This document shows, piece by piece, positions 13,840-26,213 of a stretch of 64,000 nt of DNA. The position numbers were made by a program, and so were the translations under genes. Position 1 is the stretch's first letter. Each line of letters starts with the position of its first letter. The DNA is from Piper betle (taxonomy: Eukaryota > Streptophyta > Magnoliopsida > Piperales > Piperaceae), in contig JAURVB010014674.1 of NCBI GenBank assembly GCA_033002965.1, forward strand, positions 62,001 to 126,000, in the 5' to 3' direction. The notes beneath the pieces were generated by a model. It saw only the letters and a program-made list of their open reading frames with translations. It made no database searches and was not told the DNA's origin.

Positions 13840-15592
13840 TGTAGAAAATGAGTTATTAAACTATAGTCGGGTAGCAATCACTCGCGTCGAACCTAAATAG
13901 CATAATGGAAATAAATAAAGTTTGAAACTTTATAGAGTCAAATAATTTAAAATAATTGTATTAATAATATTTATGAATTAAAATAATACAAATTATTTTA
14001 AATAATTTAATTGAACAACTTAATTAATTAAATTGCTGTAAGTATTAGTAGCAATTAAAAAAATTATAACCGAAGAAAAATATACTAATAATAGTAATTA
14101 AATATTTGGGTATAAGTTGATAATTATTTTATTATTTGTTAGGTGTTAATTATGATCTAGATTATTAATGTAAAGTAGGATTTAAATGATTATGTCACAT
14201 GAATGATGTAATTTTAATATTGTTGAAATTTAATAGTGATATATATATATTAGTCATTTAGTTGCATGCATTTCTACTCGAATAAAATTATACTTATGTA
14301 TAATTTTATGTCCTCGTTCAGATTAGGATCATTGGTCGCAGCTGCAAGTTCAAATGGACATGATGGACATGGGGTGAAGGAATTGACTCAGTCTGACATG
14401 GGCTACGCCCTTCCTAATCATATAATGGACATGATGGACTGACCCATTAGCCAATCAATTAGACATGGCGGATTGGACTTACCAGCCAATTACGGACATG
14501 GTGGATTGGACCCACCAGCCGATAATGGACATGGCGGATTGGACTCGCCAGCCGGTAATGGACATGATGGACTGACCCATCAGCCAATAAATTGGACATG
14601 GCGGATTGGACTCGCCAGCCAATTACAGACATGGTGGATTGGACCCACCAGCCGATAACGGACATGGCGGATTGGACTCGCCAGCCGGTAATGGGCATGA
14701 AGGACTGACCCATCAGCCAATAAATTGGACATGGTGGATTGGACTCGCCAGCCAATTACGGACATGGTGGATTGGACTCACCAGCTGATAACGGACATGC
14801 CGGATTGGACTCGCCAGCTGGTAATGGACATGATGGACTGACCCATCAGCCAATAAATTGGACATGGTGGATTGGACTCGCCAGCCAATTACGGACATGG
14901 TGAGGACTGACCCACCAGCCAATAGATGGACATGGTGGACTGACCCATCAGCCAACTAATGGACATAGTGGATTGGACTCACCAGCCAATAATGGACATG
15001 ACGGATTGGACTCGCCAGCCGGTAATGTATATGATGGACTGACCCATCACCCAATAGGTGGACATGGTAGAATGAACCATCAGCTAATTAATGGACATGG
15101 TGAACTAAACCATCAGCTAATAAATGGTCATGTTGGAATGGTCACAAGTGCCAATATTATAGATAATGATTGGGAGTTTATGGACTTGTTTTATTTAATT
15201 ATACGGCTTAGTGGTTAATCACTAACGCGGAATTGCCTCCGCAGGTTAGCAGCTGGACTTAAAGACTAAGAGACGACAAGGTGGTTCTTCTACCAACGCA
15301 TGTGGTGAACGGTTAATAAGCGGACTTCTCTTTTTACTTTTCTTGTGTTATAAATGTGGCTATGGGAAACGGTCCAAGACTGTGGGATAATTACTTCATG
15401 CATTGTCATTTGAAAAATATGTTCTTTTGAGTTAGAAATGCTAGACTTATTTGCTTTCATATTATACATGTAACCTTTTAAATAACACCTGGTCCGATTA
15501 GGACTGGTTGTTATAGGGTTGGTTTTGTTAAATTTTGAGTAACACCTGGCCAGCAAGGCCCGCAATATCATGAAAAATGGCGAGTCATTACA
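13840..15592. mobile_element. LTR-like segment B between the two gag copies
   Basis: Related to 782-1958 at both ends and carrying the expanded hairpin minisatellite. The right end (gagtcattaca) falls exactly where gag copy 2 resumes. The left end (tgtagaaaatgag) lies in what should be the 5' leader of gag copy 1. A simple solo-LTR insertion would leave one gag, not two, so this segment marks a recombination joint or sits within a tandem arrangement. Confidence 0.5.
14435..15150. repeat. 33-bp hairpin minisatellite with a ~133-bp higher-order period (array 2)
   Basis: About 20 units. The consensus half GCCAATTACGGACATG is shared with array 1, and the other half is an inverted repeat around ATTGGAC: TGGTGG/CCACCA, TGGCGG/TCGCCA, and in every fourth unit TGATGG/CCATCA. 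Four unit types recur in fixed order at about 14463, 14595, 14728 and 14861. Long frames on both strands here are artefacts of the repeat. Confidence 0.9.
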
Positions 15593-16913
15593 TACACCCT
15601 TGGGTCACTCACTTGGTTCCTTGTTTAATTGCAACACAAGTTGTTGCATAAACTGTTGTTGTTGTTGCTGCTGATTCTACATAAATTGTTGTATAGTTTG
15701 TTGCATGAAATTGAAATTTTGGATCAAATTCGATTGTTGTGGTTGAAAAGGAAGTGAAGGAGATTGAAAATGCTGTGATGGTAGTGGTGAATTATTGGGG
15801 ATAGCAGCCGATTGTGGAGAATTATTCCATGAAAAGTTAGGGTTATTGCGCCAGCCTGCATTGTAGGTATTGGAATAGGGATTGTTGTTCCTATTAAAGT
15901 TGCTTACATAGTTAACTTGATCTATTGTACATTGACCTGTAGAATGTCCTTGTCCACACCATTCACACCTTGGCTCCACAACCTTAACCTGTCTCTGCAT
16001 ATTAAGATTTTAAACTTGATTAGTTAAAGCATTGACCTGAGTAGATAAAGCAGTAAGTGCATCTAATTCTAAAATTCCGGTAGTCCTCCTTGGATGTCTT
16101 TCTTGTGTGGCATGATGGTTGCTAGGAACCATCAATTCTAACAATTGGAAAGCTTCATGTGAGCTTCTCCTAAGAAATGATCCATTAGCCGCCGCATCAA
16201 CTATGTACTTTGTTTGCCCCAACAACCCCTTGATAGAAAGTTTGGAGTTGCATCCATCTTTCTATACCATGGTTGGGACACTTTTTTAACAATTCTTTAA
16301 ATCTTTCCCATGCCTCAAAGAGAGACTCACCATCAAATTGCAAAAAAGATAAAATTTCGTTACATAATCTAGCAGTTTTATAAAGAGGAAAATATTTTAA
16401 CAAAAAATTTTCAGATAATTCATCCCAAGTGGTAATTGAATCTAATGATGACAACCACTCTTTTGCACTTCCTATTAATGAGAATGGAAATAAGCTATGG
16501 CGGAGAGCATCATCAGAGACACCAGGTTGCTTATACATATCACAAACCAATAGAAAAACCATGATATGCCTATTAGGATTTTCAATAGGTGATCCACTAA
16601 ATTGTCCTATAGTTTGTAACATGTTAAATAAAATTGGTTTAAGCTCGAAGTGGGTCGCATCCACCGGTTGTGCAATAATACTTGGTTGTAACCCTCTTGC
16701 AAGAGGTAATCTTGGATTGCCATGTTGTCATCATTAGCTACTGCTACAATCGATAAAAGTGGAGGCATTTGTTGTTGTTGTGGGTCCATGGCTTCTTCTT
16801 CTATTGCTTCTTGTGCTCTTCTTCCAGTGGCATGCAAATTTCTCAAAGTCCTTTCAATCTCTGGATCACAAGAAAACAAGGGTGACCGCACTAATCGATG
16901 TATAAACAAATGA
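15593..16913 (-). pseudogene. Gag polyprotein, copy 2 (truncated)
   Basis: Second copy of the Gag region, colinear with 12345-13736. 16909-16607 contains RSPLFSCDPEIERTLRNL. 16664-16197 has MLQTIGQFSGSPIENPN, FPFSLIGSAKEWLSS and FLLKYFPLYKTARLCNEIL. 16225-16010 has GQTKYIVDAAANGSFLRR. 16000-15677 has the zinc knuckle CEWCGQGHSTGQC. It is cut off at 15592, so the protease part is missing. Upstream on the minus strand it runs into the 5' leader, primer site and 5' LTR, making this the true 5' half of the element. Frame breaks near 16200 and 16005 show that it is inactive as read. Confidence 0.85.
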
Positions 16914-17040
16914 TATCAAATAAATGATAGCAAGGAAGAAACAATGATATAGTTTCTTTTTTTTAAATCAGACACTAAAATCTAAAAATACAAGAAAACA
17001 CTCAAAATTCTAATCCTAAATTAACCTAGAAAATTTGATC

Positions 17041-17058
17041 TCCTCGGCAATGGTGCCA
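17041..17058 (-). other. Primer-binding site, tRNA-Asp type
   Basis: The minus strand reads TGGCACCATTGCCGAGGA, two or three changes from the plant tRNA-Asp complement TGGCGCCGTTGCCGGGGA. It lies a few bases inside the 5' LTR, where the minus-strand DNA primer should anneal. Confidence 0.8.
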
Positions 17059-17064
17059 AAAACT

Positions 17065-18235
17065 TATTCAAATAATTTCAATATCATGCAAGTATACATG
17101 GTTGAATCAAGTAGTATAATGATAAATCAAGTATCATCCCACAGGGAGATGAATTTCCTACAATTAATTAAAGTAAATAAAATTAAGAGCAAAAAAAATA
17201 ATTGACTTAACTAAATGTAAATAATTCTTTAAATTAAAGGAGAAGTTCAAATGATAAAACTTGTTCTAGAGTAAAATTTCCTTTAACATGAATTTAATCA
17301 TCATCATATCTTACTCTTATCTTTTATTCCCGCGGATTGTCGATCTAGGATAATTATATGATATGGTGGCTCCCGCTTCTCCATGCATCTATTATTTTGC
17401 CTCAATTTCTACCTCTTAGTGATAATTGATTAATCAACAAAACAATGCATTAAGGTTGGCCTTACAATTGCATACAGTGTTATGTATCTCCCAACCACAA
17501 GGACAAACAAGTCAAAAGACTTGTCGTATAATGAATTATCAATGACTAATCTAATTAATTTCTCCCAAAATCTAATTAAATCTCATGATCTAAGAAATAG
17601 GCGATCAATCTATTCTTAGTATTAAGAACATAATAGTTCAAACAATCCAATTGAATAAAAGAGTAAGAGGCTGATATGAATCAAATTAAACCATGTTAAG
17701 TTCCATTCTTCTCTAAAATGAAAGAAAGGATTACTCCATAATAATAATAGAAAATAATATAAAAAACAAACTAGTTTTTATTATTGAAAGAAAAGGAATT
17801 GCAAAAACTAAACTATTTCTTCCAGTAACTTTCAAGCCAAGAGATGAGATATGCTCAACAATAAATGACCACCCCTTTATATAGAAGAGAAGATGACCAA
17901 GAGATATAAGAATTCGAGGAGGGATTCTAAAATTTGATGTAGACTAATTGATTATGATGCCTGATGAAGTTTCCAATTCCCCGACAACGGTGCTAAAGTT
18001 ATTTATAGCCATCCACATAGAGCTTTGTCATCATCAAAATTATGACCAACAAATCCTAAGCTTAATTTGTTTTATCTTTTTCAGCATTAAAACTTTACAA
18101 TTAAGCATATCTCATAAAATATTAATTAACTAGAATATAACAAAAAATATCACCTAATTAATAATATTTATATTCGAAAAGTACAAAATCATATAAAAAA
18201 TCTGAGCAAATATTGTATATTTTAAACACTTAACA
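17065..18235 (-). repeat. 5' LTR of the TR-GAG-like element
   Basis: Colinear with 8467-9618. The end next to the primer site is tattcaaataatttc, so the terminal TG has decayed to TA. The other end is aaacacttaaca. Divergence from the left LTR is clear by eye, so the element is not young. Confidence 0.85.
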
Positions 18236-18700
18236 CCCACGCCCACAGTGCCAACGCCCTTGCTCCTCTGCCACGCCCATGCCAGCGCCCACACTCAACG
18301 TGCAGACGCCGTTCTTCCTACCCGTGCCAATGCCCACGGATATGGGGGGCGGCGAGGAGAAATAACAGCGGCGCATCGAGCGTGGGCACGACAGAGGTCC
18401 TTGGCAACATAGATAGGGGTGCGAAGGCATGAATGCAGCTGGGGGTGCAAGTGCAGTGGAGGGCGCAGGCAGGAGTTCGGCAATGGATGTGGGTCCGGCA
18501 AGGGAGCACGACGGCGGCGGACAGCAAAGGCGGTGGAGGATGGCAAGGGCGGCAGCTGCGGCTGCGTGGACGGCAATGGGAGGGAGGAAGATAAGTTTTT
18601 TTAAGAAAATAAAAATGGACCGTCTGATGCCAGATCAGATCGGGGTAACTGTAGGAAATTTTTTTGACAATTGTCCCCAATCTATCCTATCCCTTTATAT
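18236..18700. other. GC-rich island, no convincing gene
   Basis: A GC-rich block with overlapping open frames on both strands (18230-18704), rich in Ala, Arg, Pro and Gly in every frame, as expected from composition alone. Near 18615 it reads gaccgtctgatgccagatc, similar in form to text at the right edge of the GC-rich inverted repeat at 43.6 kb. Possibly part of a DNA transposon. Confidence 0.35.
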
Positions 18701-18704
18701 ATAG

Positions 18705-18706
<2 letters not shown>

Positions 18707-18754
<48 letters not shown>
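18707..18754. repeat. (TA)n microsatellite
   Basis: Uninterrupted dinucleotide run of about 24 units. Confidence 0.95.
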
Positions 18755-18758
<4 letters not shown>

Positions 18759-18759
18759 A

Positions 18760-19067
18760 TTTGTGCCATGGGCTTTGCCGAAATTGGTCGTGGTTAGAAT
18801 TTAAGTCGGTTAACGAATGTCATGGGCTCAGCCTCCTTGGCTATCTTCATGACGGGTCCCTCCTATAACTGTCACCATAAAAACAACCATTGCGATGATA
18901 TTTGCCACGACTAAAATTGTCACAATATGCTATGTCAAAATTTCATTTTCCCCACCATAATTGCCACGTTTTGCTTGGGATTTACCGTGGCCAACTGGTC
19001 AATTACACGGCTTAGACACCAAATGCCATGGCTTCTGGCCGTGACAAATGACAATTTTCTACTAGTG
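18760..19067. mobile_element. CACTA-type transposon end
   Basis: The block ends at 19055-19067 in ttttctactagtg, whose reverse complement CACTAGTAGAAAA matches the usual CACTA terminal motif. Inside it, sub-terminal repeats of ccatggc / gccgtgac / tgccacg type occur several times in both directions. The opposite end was not located with confidence. Confidence 0.5.
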
Positions 19068-19897
19068 ATGGCTAGAGTTATAATTTGAAAGGATATCTTA
19101 TAATTAATAACTATTATATTATTTTGAACTCGTTATGTGGGACAATTACTATTATGTTGTCTTGAACTCGTTATATAATAATTATTTTGCTTTTATTATC
19201 TAGAACGCGCTATGTAACTCTATGTTATGATATATGGATCATGTATCTTTCATTTATTTAACTAAATATTATTTTTCAGATTGTTTCTTTCTTTTTAGAG
19301 CCCTACATACATGAGATATAACTTACATAGCTTATAAGAGCTGTAACTATCATTTTGAGCAAGTAGGATCCCACTATTCAATAACTACATAGATAAATAA
19401 ATAATAAATCATATACGTAATTATAAAATTTTAATAGAATATAATATCTTTTATTTTAATTATCAAAATAATCGTAATAAATATTCATTTCAAAATATCC
19501 ATTAACTTGTGCATTTTTAAAAATTTAAAAATAGGTCATAATGAGGTTAAAAATCAATAAAATGTTATCAACATCTTACTTGTGGACCTTACTTTTAATA
19601 TATAAAAATTATTTTGTGAGTCCCATTAAAAAGGTTAAAATTAAATGCGTAGCTGTATAAATTATTATAAAAATTTTCCCTTTTTTATCAATGCTAAGGT
19701 ACTTGATCAACTTCATCGATGCATTTTCTAGAAAGGTGTAACTTAATCAATCTAAGTTTTTTATGATTCATGTACAATGATATTTGATCTGTGGTATGAA
19801 AATACAGGGTCCCAAGAAAGAGGCGAGGCAAGGAACCCACACGCTGAGGCCACCTCTTTGATGAGACCTACTGTCAAAATTCTCCGGTTTGTGCCAG
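19068..19897. other. AT-rich intergenic DNA
   Basis: No gene, repeat structure or terminal motif seen. Confidence 0.4.
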
Positions 19898-20551
19898 GTT
19901 GAGTTCCATCACTGTTAGCACTTGCAAGTTCCAGAGAAGAAGAGAAAGCTCACAAGAGCAGCAGTGATGTGCAAAAACTATTTAAGAACTATTTTTTCTT
20001 GAGCTTTATCACGGTAATTTCTGCACTTCGCTACTGCTTTTCCAAGCATTTTCTTCTCTTAGCTTGGATCAAGAACTCGGGAAATGTTGGGCAGTAGGTT
20101 GACGACGGATGGGGACAACGTAGAGGTTTCTATGGTGTGAGGGCTCCTCCCTTCTCTTCTCGGCCGTCATTTGTAGTTACCCATGCTTTCAACACCGGTA
20201 ACTCTTCCTCTCGTTACAACACCGGTTGAGTTCCATCACTGTTAGCACTTGCAAGTTCAGAGAAGAAGAAAGCTCACAAGAGCAGCAGTGATGTGCAAAA
20301 ACTATTTAAGAACTATTTTTTTCTTGAGCTTTATCACGGTAATTTCTGCACTTCGCTACTGCTTTTCCAAGCATTTTCTTCTCTTAGCTTGGATCAAGAA
20401 CTCGGGAAATGTTGGGCAGTAGGTTGACGACGGATGGGGACAACGTAGAGGTTTCTATGGTGTGAGGGCTCCTCCCTTCTCTTCTCGGCCGTCATTTGTA
20501 GTTACCCATGCTTTCAACACCGGTAACTCTTCCTCTCGTTACAACTCGAGC
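19898..20551. repeat. Tandem duplication, period 327 bp
   Basis: Copies begin at 19898 and 20225 with gttgagttccatcactgttag and are nearly identical (ccagagaagaagagaaag against cagagaagaagaaag). The near-identity implies a recent duplication or an assembly duplication. Confidence 0.85.
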
Positions 20552-20888
20552 GTCCCCTGTTCTCCTTCTATGAGATGTGGCAATGTATTTATAAAGTAGC
20601 TACGCACTGGTTTGATCCTTGAGTTGGGCCACATAAACAGCATTGCTTATCTTCTACTACAAAACATGGAACATGTTATACTGGTTCTTGACAGCCACAT
20701 GTTTTCAACACCGGCAGCTCTTCCTCTCACCACAACTCGAGCGACCCCATTCTCCTATTATGAGATGTGGCAATGTATTCATGGAGTTGCTATGCACCGG
20801 CTTCATCCTTGTTTTGGGCCACCTAATCAGTGTTGCTTATCTTCTAATCCAAAACATGGAACATGTTATAATGGTTGTTGACAACCAC
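20509..20888. repeat. Tandem duplication, period about 190 bp, older
   Basis: Copies begin at 20509 (tgctttcaacaccgg) and 20699 (tgttttcaacaccgg). They share tatgagatgtggcaatgtatt, gggccac, and caaaacatggaacatgttat. They are clearly more diverged than the adjoining 327-bp duplication and partly overlap its second copy. Confidence 0.8.
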
Positions 20889-20924
20889 ATCTCTTAGTCG
20901 AACAGATTGGGAGTGTTGGGATTG

Positions 20925-21730
20925 TAGATCCCGTTTTGCACGAAGTGTCAACAACCTAGGCTATAATAAGAGAAAACTTTGGATAAGCTTCGTCTATTAT
21001 CAACCTTAAGTATCAAAAGATTGTATTATAGTGGTGTAACTATTGTATCTCTTTGAGTGATTGTGTTTTAAAAAATTTTGTTGAACTTGTGACATGTTAT
21101 AAGACGAATTAGATATGATTCTTATATTATAATTGGGCTAGTTGTTGTGTGATATTGAGGGTGTGGAGTTATGTGATTGTTGTAAGTGTGAGCACTTATT
21201 TTGTTAGTGAAGATGAGTTTAAGATCAAGGTGTGAAGGACAAACGGGTGGTTTGTGAAGCCAGCTCGTAGTTGAGTGCAGATGAAGGATAAGTGGGTTTA
21301 TGAAGCATTTAGGTTAAGCTTGGTTAAGGACAACTAGGTAGGTACTGTGGTGTAGAAAAGAAGAGTAAGAGTTTGGAACCTTTTAAAAAATTTGTGTGCA
21401 CTATTTGTATTTCTTATCTAACTCTTAATTGATTTATTGCAGTTTACTTTTTATCTCATATCTTATGTACAGTTTAATAAATTCACCAATACATAAGATT
21501 GGTTATAAAGTTGTTAATAGATCATTTGTTGATTTGTTAGATTTATACTCACACCTTTTGGTTAATTATGCATAATTTAAATTACTTCATATGTCACAAA
21601 CAATTTTAATTAAGATTGGATTGAATTATTTAAACTTGATTAATAATATATTGTTCTTTGGTGTTAAAATTTTATTCTCTCCAGATCTTTCATTTTGTAT
21701 TATAGCTTTGGTTGGCACAATTATGTATAT
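20925..21730 (+). repeat. Left LTR-like region of a decayed copia element
   Basis: It shares the order gtgaaggacaa, ggtttgtgaagc, ttaagcttggtt, ttggaacctttt, gtgcactatttgtatttctta with 29820-30110 and, more weakly, with 25660-25890. It precedes the decayed copia pol on the same strand, so it is probably that element's 5' LTR. Exact ends and primer site were not found. Confidence 0.5.
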
Positions 21731-21829
21731 CTAATAATATAAAAGTAATCAACTATTAGTTTTGGTTGGTAAGGTAAATTTTTGTAAGATAATTGATGCA
21801 CTCAAAGGCCTAAAGACTTGCTTATGACT

Positions 21830-24800
21830 TATATGAAATTATCAAATCGGATTGGAATTGGTGGGAAGTCTACTTTCAACAATAAAGATTATGTGTCCTT
21901 CAACTAACCTTAGAACTTTGACTCAAATAAATTATTAACTTTCTCCCTTATATTTTATTTGTGGTAAGAAAAGTCATTTATACGATATTTACAAATTAAG
22001 ATTCAACATGAAGCATAATAATTTGAATTGGTAACGAAGGTTTTAAGTTTAAGGGCATCTTGTACTAGATCAGAGGATCATATTATGTGATTTTTAGATA
22101 ATGGTTGTTTTAGACATATGACTAGGGATTCATCTTTCTTTCTTATCTCAAATCTCATAATAGAAAAAGTGTAATTTTCAATAACAATGGTAAAGGGAAA
22201 ATTTTTCAAAAAGAAATTATTGTTAAATCACTCTCAATTGAGATTGTATATCTTGTATCAGGATTAAAATATAATTTCTTGAGCATTAGTCAATTATGTG
22301 ACACAAATAAGAGAGTTAATTCAAATATTTTATGTCTAAAATTATACGTGGTAAAACTAATAAAGTGTTTTGTGGTGATTGGAAAAATAATGTTTACTTC
22401 GTCAACACTTGTGATTTGGACAAACTCAATTATGACAAAAAAGGGCTGGTCATCTCAACCTAAAGCTTCTCAAGTACTTAGAGTCACATCAACTAGTGAA
22501 TGGACTTCCAAGGATTGTAAACAAAGCCCCTACACATGGTCCTTGTCAACATGGAATCCTAAAACATGGTCTTACAAGCCGAAACCTAATATATCTACAT
22601 CATAATGTCTCGAGCTTCTACATTTAAACTTGGTTGATCCTCTGTAAACAAACAGCTTAAGTGGGAAGAAATATATATATTTGTTATTTTGGATGACTAC
22701 TTAAGATTCATATGTATTCTATTTCTTGTGCATAAAAGTGATGATCTTCAAGCATTCAAGTGACTAAGTAGAAAGATTACAAATAAAAAGAAGACTCAAA
22801 TTAGGAACATTAAGAGTGATAGAGGTGGTGAATTCTTAAATGAGCTTTTGAGGCGTTTTTTGATCACAAAGGAATTTGGCATCAACTTTTGGCACCGATG
22901 ATACCACAACAAAATGGAGCTATTGAAAAGAGAAATAGGTCAATTATGGAAATCAGAATAATTTTTGTAAATGATCAAGGGCTAGCTCACAAATTTTGAA
23001 CTGAAATTATCTACACTTCTTGTTACATATGTAATAGATGTTTGGTAAGACCTACCATTGGTAAGACGTCTTATAAAATTTACTATGATATAATTCCTAA
23101 TATCTCTCACTTGAAGGTTTTCGATTCATGATGTTTTATCTTAAAAACTAAGAATCAATTACATAAGTTGGATGCTAAGTCTCAAAATGGTTTGTTCCTT
23201 GATTATAATTTAAATGACTCTTGCTATAGATTTTACAATCTTGAAACAGATGTTGTTGAGGAATTTACTAATATTATTTGTTATAAAATTAAGTCAAACA
23301 AAGACCTAGTTATAGATGATGATAAGGAAGATGATATTGTCAATATAAAGACTCGGACTCAACGGGAGACCAACGCGGAATAGCTTCACAAATACAAGGA
23401 GCTTGAATTCCGTAAGAATCTTCCTAAAAAACTTTTCATTGGTTCACCATTGAGTGGAGTCCTAACTTGATTGAAAGCTATGATGATGGATTCACATTAG
23501 GACTTTTCATTGGTTCACCATTGAGTGAAGTCCTAACTAGATTGAAAGTTATGATGATGGATTCACATTAGGCTTTTTATCAAGCATTGAGCCCAAGAAC
23601 TTCTATCTAGCCAAAAAGAGGAAAGTTGGACGACTACTATGCAAGAAGAACTAAATTAATTTGAGAGGGACAAAGTGTGGTCCTATGTGGTTCCACCCAA
23701 AAATCACTCTAACATTGGATATAAGTGGACTTTCAAGAACAAATTAAACGAAGATGATAAGATTGAGAAGAAGAAAGTAAGACTTGTAGCACAAGGCTAT
23801 TGTCAAGAAGAAGAAATTAATTTTGATGAAACCTTTACACTGAATGCTAGGCTTGAATCAATTTGGATGATGCTAGCTTTTGTATGTATTATGATATTGT
23901 TGTTCATCAAATAGATGTAAAAAGTGCATTCCTTAATGGGTTCTTGAAGGAAGAGGTGTATATCAAGCAACCTCAAGGTTTTGAAGAGCCTTAGTATCAA
24001 AACTACGTATTCAAGCTTCATAAGATAATGTACTCCATGAACATGGTCTGAAAGATTGTGTTCATTCTTGGTATCTCAAGGTTTTAAGAGAGGTAATGTT
24101 GATACAACTCTCACTACAAAAGGTGAAAGGACAACTTAATAATTGTTCGAGTATATGTGGATGATGGTTTAGATTAAAAAATGATAAGTTCTGTGAAGAA
24201 TTGTAACTCTTATGAAAAAAAGTTTAAAATGAGCATGATGTGAGAGTTGAATTTCTTTATTGTTTTTAAATCAAACAAGACAAGAAAGGGATTTTTCTCA
24301 ATCAAAATGAGTATGCTAAATAACTTGTAAAGAAATTTGTTGTGGAAAATAGCAAAACATCTCTAGTTCTTATGAGTGCAAATTGCAAGATTGACTAAGA
24401 TGAAGATGTAAAAGATGTTGATCAAAAGGTCTATAGAAACATGATTACAAGAAAATCCGAAAGAATCTCATATGAAGGTCATAAAAAAGATCATCTAGTA
24501 CATAAAAAGAACATGTGACTTTCGATTATGGTATCTTAAAGGAACACATTATGATCTTTATGCTTATATGGATTTAGATTATGTCAAATTTAAGAATGAT
24601 CAAAAAATCATAAGTAGCGCATTTCATTTCCTTGCTAATTGTTTTATTTCTTGGCATTGTAACTAGCAAACTTCGGTAGCAACATACACTTAAGGACTAT
24701 GGAGTGAACATCAAGAAGACCCCGTTGTAATGTGATAGTGCAAGTGAAATTGTTGACATCCAAAATCTAGTTCTCCGCTTAAGGACAAAACACATTAAAG

Positions 24801-24870
24801 TAAAATATCATTTCTTTAGATAACATGTTCAAGAAGAAAATATTGATATTCAAAATGTTTTCGCCGAACA
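21830..24870 (+). pseudogene. Ty1/copia pol remnant, SIRE-like (protease-integrase-RT-RNase H)
   Basis: Broken by many stops and frame changes, but the order is clear. Near 22100 there is a protease-like GCFRHMTRDSSF. Integrase pieces are HLNLKLLKYLESHQLVNGLP-like text at 22460-22530, RNIKSDRGGEFLNELLRRFF around 22805-22860, and PQQNGAIEKRNRSIMEIRI near 22905-22965. Then comes HKLDAKSQNGLFLDYN (23163-23210). RT pieces are GYKWTFKNKLNEDDKIEKKK and RLVAQGYCQEEEINFDETF (23715-23840), then [20 protein letters not shown] (about 23915-23975), and a YVDD-like RVYVDDG at about 24145. RNase H traces reach about 24700. Clearly dead, and much older than the copia at 49.8-55.0 kb. Confidence 0.85.
23431..23572 (+). 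repeat. 71-bp tandem duplication inside the decayed copia pol
   Basis: Copies at 23431 and 23502 (acttttcattggttcaccat). The period is not a multiple of three, so it shifts the pol frame. Confidence 0.9.
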
Positions 24871-24872
24871 AC

Positions 24873-26213
24873 TATTAAGTCTTAGACTTGTCCATTTTGG
24901 ATTTTGATGATGAAACATTGATCATGTTAATTGCATGATAATTTACTCTAAGAGAAGGTTCAGGTGAACTAGAGCAAGTTTATTCAAAATTTAATTTCAT
25001 ATGGAGTAATTCGAAAATGTGATAATATTTTGGATTATTCGTGTACTCGGACATAAAGCTTATTGGACATGTGCATGGATTTGGTCCTGGAATCTCGCAC
25101 ATGGACATGGACAAAGAAAAAAGCTTTAATGGACCTTGAAAACCATAATGTCAATAAGGAGCCTAAATCTTTGATTATGGTTGAATATATTTGAATTTAA
25201 ACTTGAGAACAAAAATTGTGTGGAAGTTTGGAGGAGCCTACTTTACATAAATGCTAAAGTGGTTGGATGGTGGACAAAGATATGGACTAATGTGACTATA
25301 TGAAGAGCTTAATGCATGAAGGAAATAGATGACCATTGTCAGAATATTTAATAGATATTGATGTTTTTTAAAGTGGAAGTAAGTTAAGGTTGAGAGTTAC
25401 ATTGGGTAAAAGCAAGCTTTTGGACAAAGCTTCATTCTTTAACCTTCGGGTTTCAAGAGATCGTGCTATATTTGAAATATATTATATCTGTTGTGTGTTG
25501 TAAAAGATCTCATGTTGATTTTGAGTGAACAAATTGTAAACCAATCGGTTATGATTGTTGTGTGAGACTTGCACTAATGGTTGTGTACACTTCGGGTGTA
25601 AAGTGTGCTAAGGTGTTGTAATTGCAAATGTCGGTTTGGCTTGAGAAGTCAAGCTAGGTGCCAAGGGAGAAGGGCAAGCGTGTGGCTTGTAAAGCCGACT
25701 CGGGGTTGAGTACGGTGAATGATAAGTGGGTTTGTGAAGCACTTTGACCTTGCTTAGTGAAGGACAAGTGGTTGTACACTTAAGTTATAACACACATTTG
25801 CTTTGAGCATAGTGAAATATAAAAAACCTACCCGATCATAGGATATGGTGGTGTAGAAGAGATGATTACGAGTTTGGAACCTCTTTAAAAACCCTTATGT
25901 TTGTTTTCTTGTCCTTACTTTTTTTGTTCTTTAATAGGTATAGGGTTTACATACAAATTGTTTCAACTTATATTATTAGACTTGTTTCCAACATTTGTTG
26001 TAATTATTTGTATATAGTCACTTATTTTTCTAAAGTATCTCTGTAGGACAAGATCTTTGAGTTAACATATTTTTGTACTAAAAATTTTGTTTGAGTGATT
26101 TAGTTTTTCTCTAGTTACCGAAATATTTCTTTTAATAACAATAGTTGTTAACAAAACCATTAAATTTGATCAATTTTCAAAATTTCAATTTCAATTGGGG
26201 TTGGCTCTTAACA
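24873..26213 (+). repeat. Right LTR of the decayed copia element
   Basis: Begins tattaagtcttagacttgtc directly after the RNase H remnants and probably ends ggctcttaaca. The start matches the LTR start at 27152 (tgttaagtcttgggcttgt). Flanking bases give no clear target-site duplication. Confidence 0.55.

Larger units (their letters stand above)
8467..18235 (-). mobile_element. TR-GAG/Athila-like non-autonomous Ty3 retrotransposon, composite
   Basis: In minus orientation it carries a 5' LTR (17065-18235), a tRNA-Asp-type primer site (17041-17058), a gag segment (16913-15593), an LTR-like segment (15592-13840), a second gag copy (13736-12443), a retropepsin domain (12366-11204), a noncoding tail, a polypurine tract, and a 3' LTR (9618-8467). 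No reverse transcriptase or integrase was found, so it would depend on another element for these. The five bases flanking the two outer LTRs differ (atcct and cccac). Together with the doubled gag, this suggests a recombinant of two elements rather than one insertion. Confidence 0.75.

Noticed and set aside
14459..15218. Repeat-protein-like frames in the minisatellite
   Set aside because: Frames are open on both strands because the 33-bp unit is a multiple of three. There is no non-repetitive coding context.
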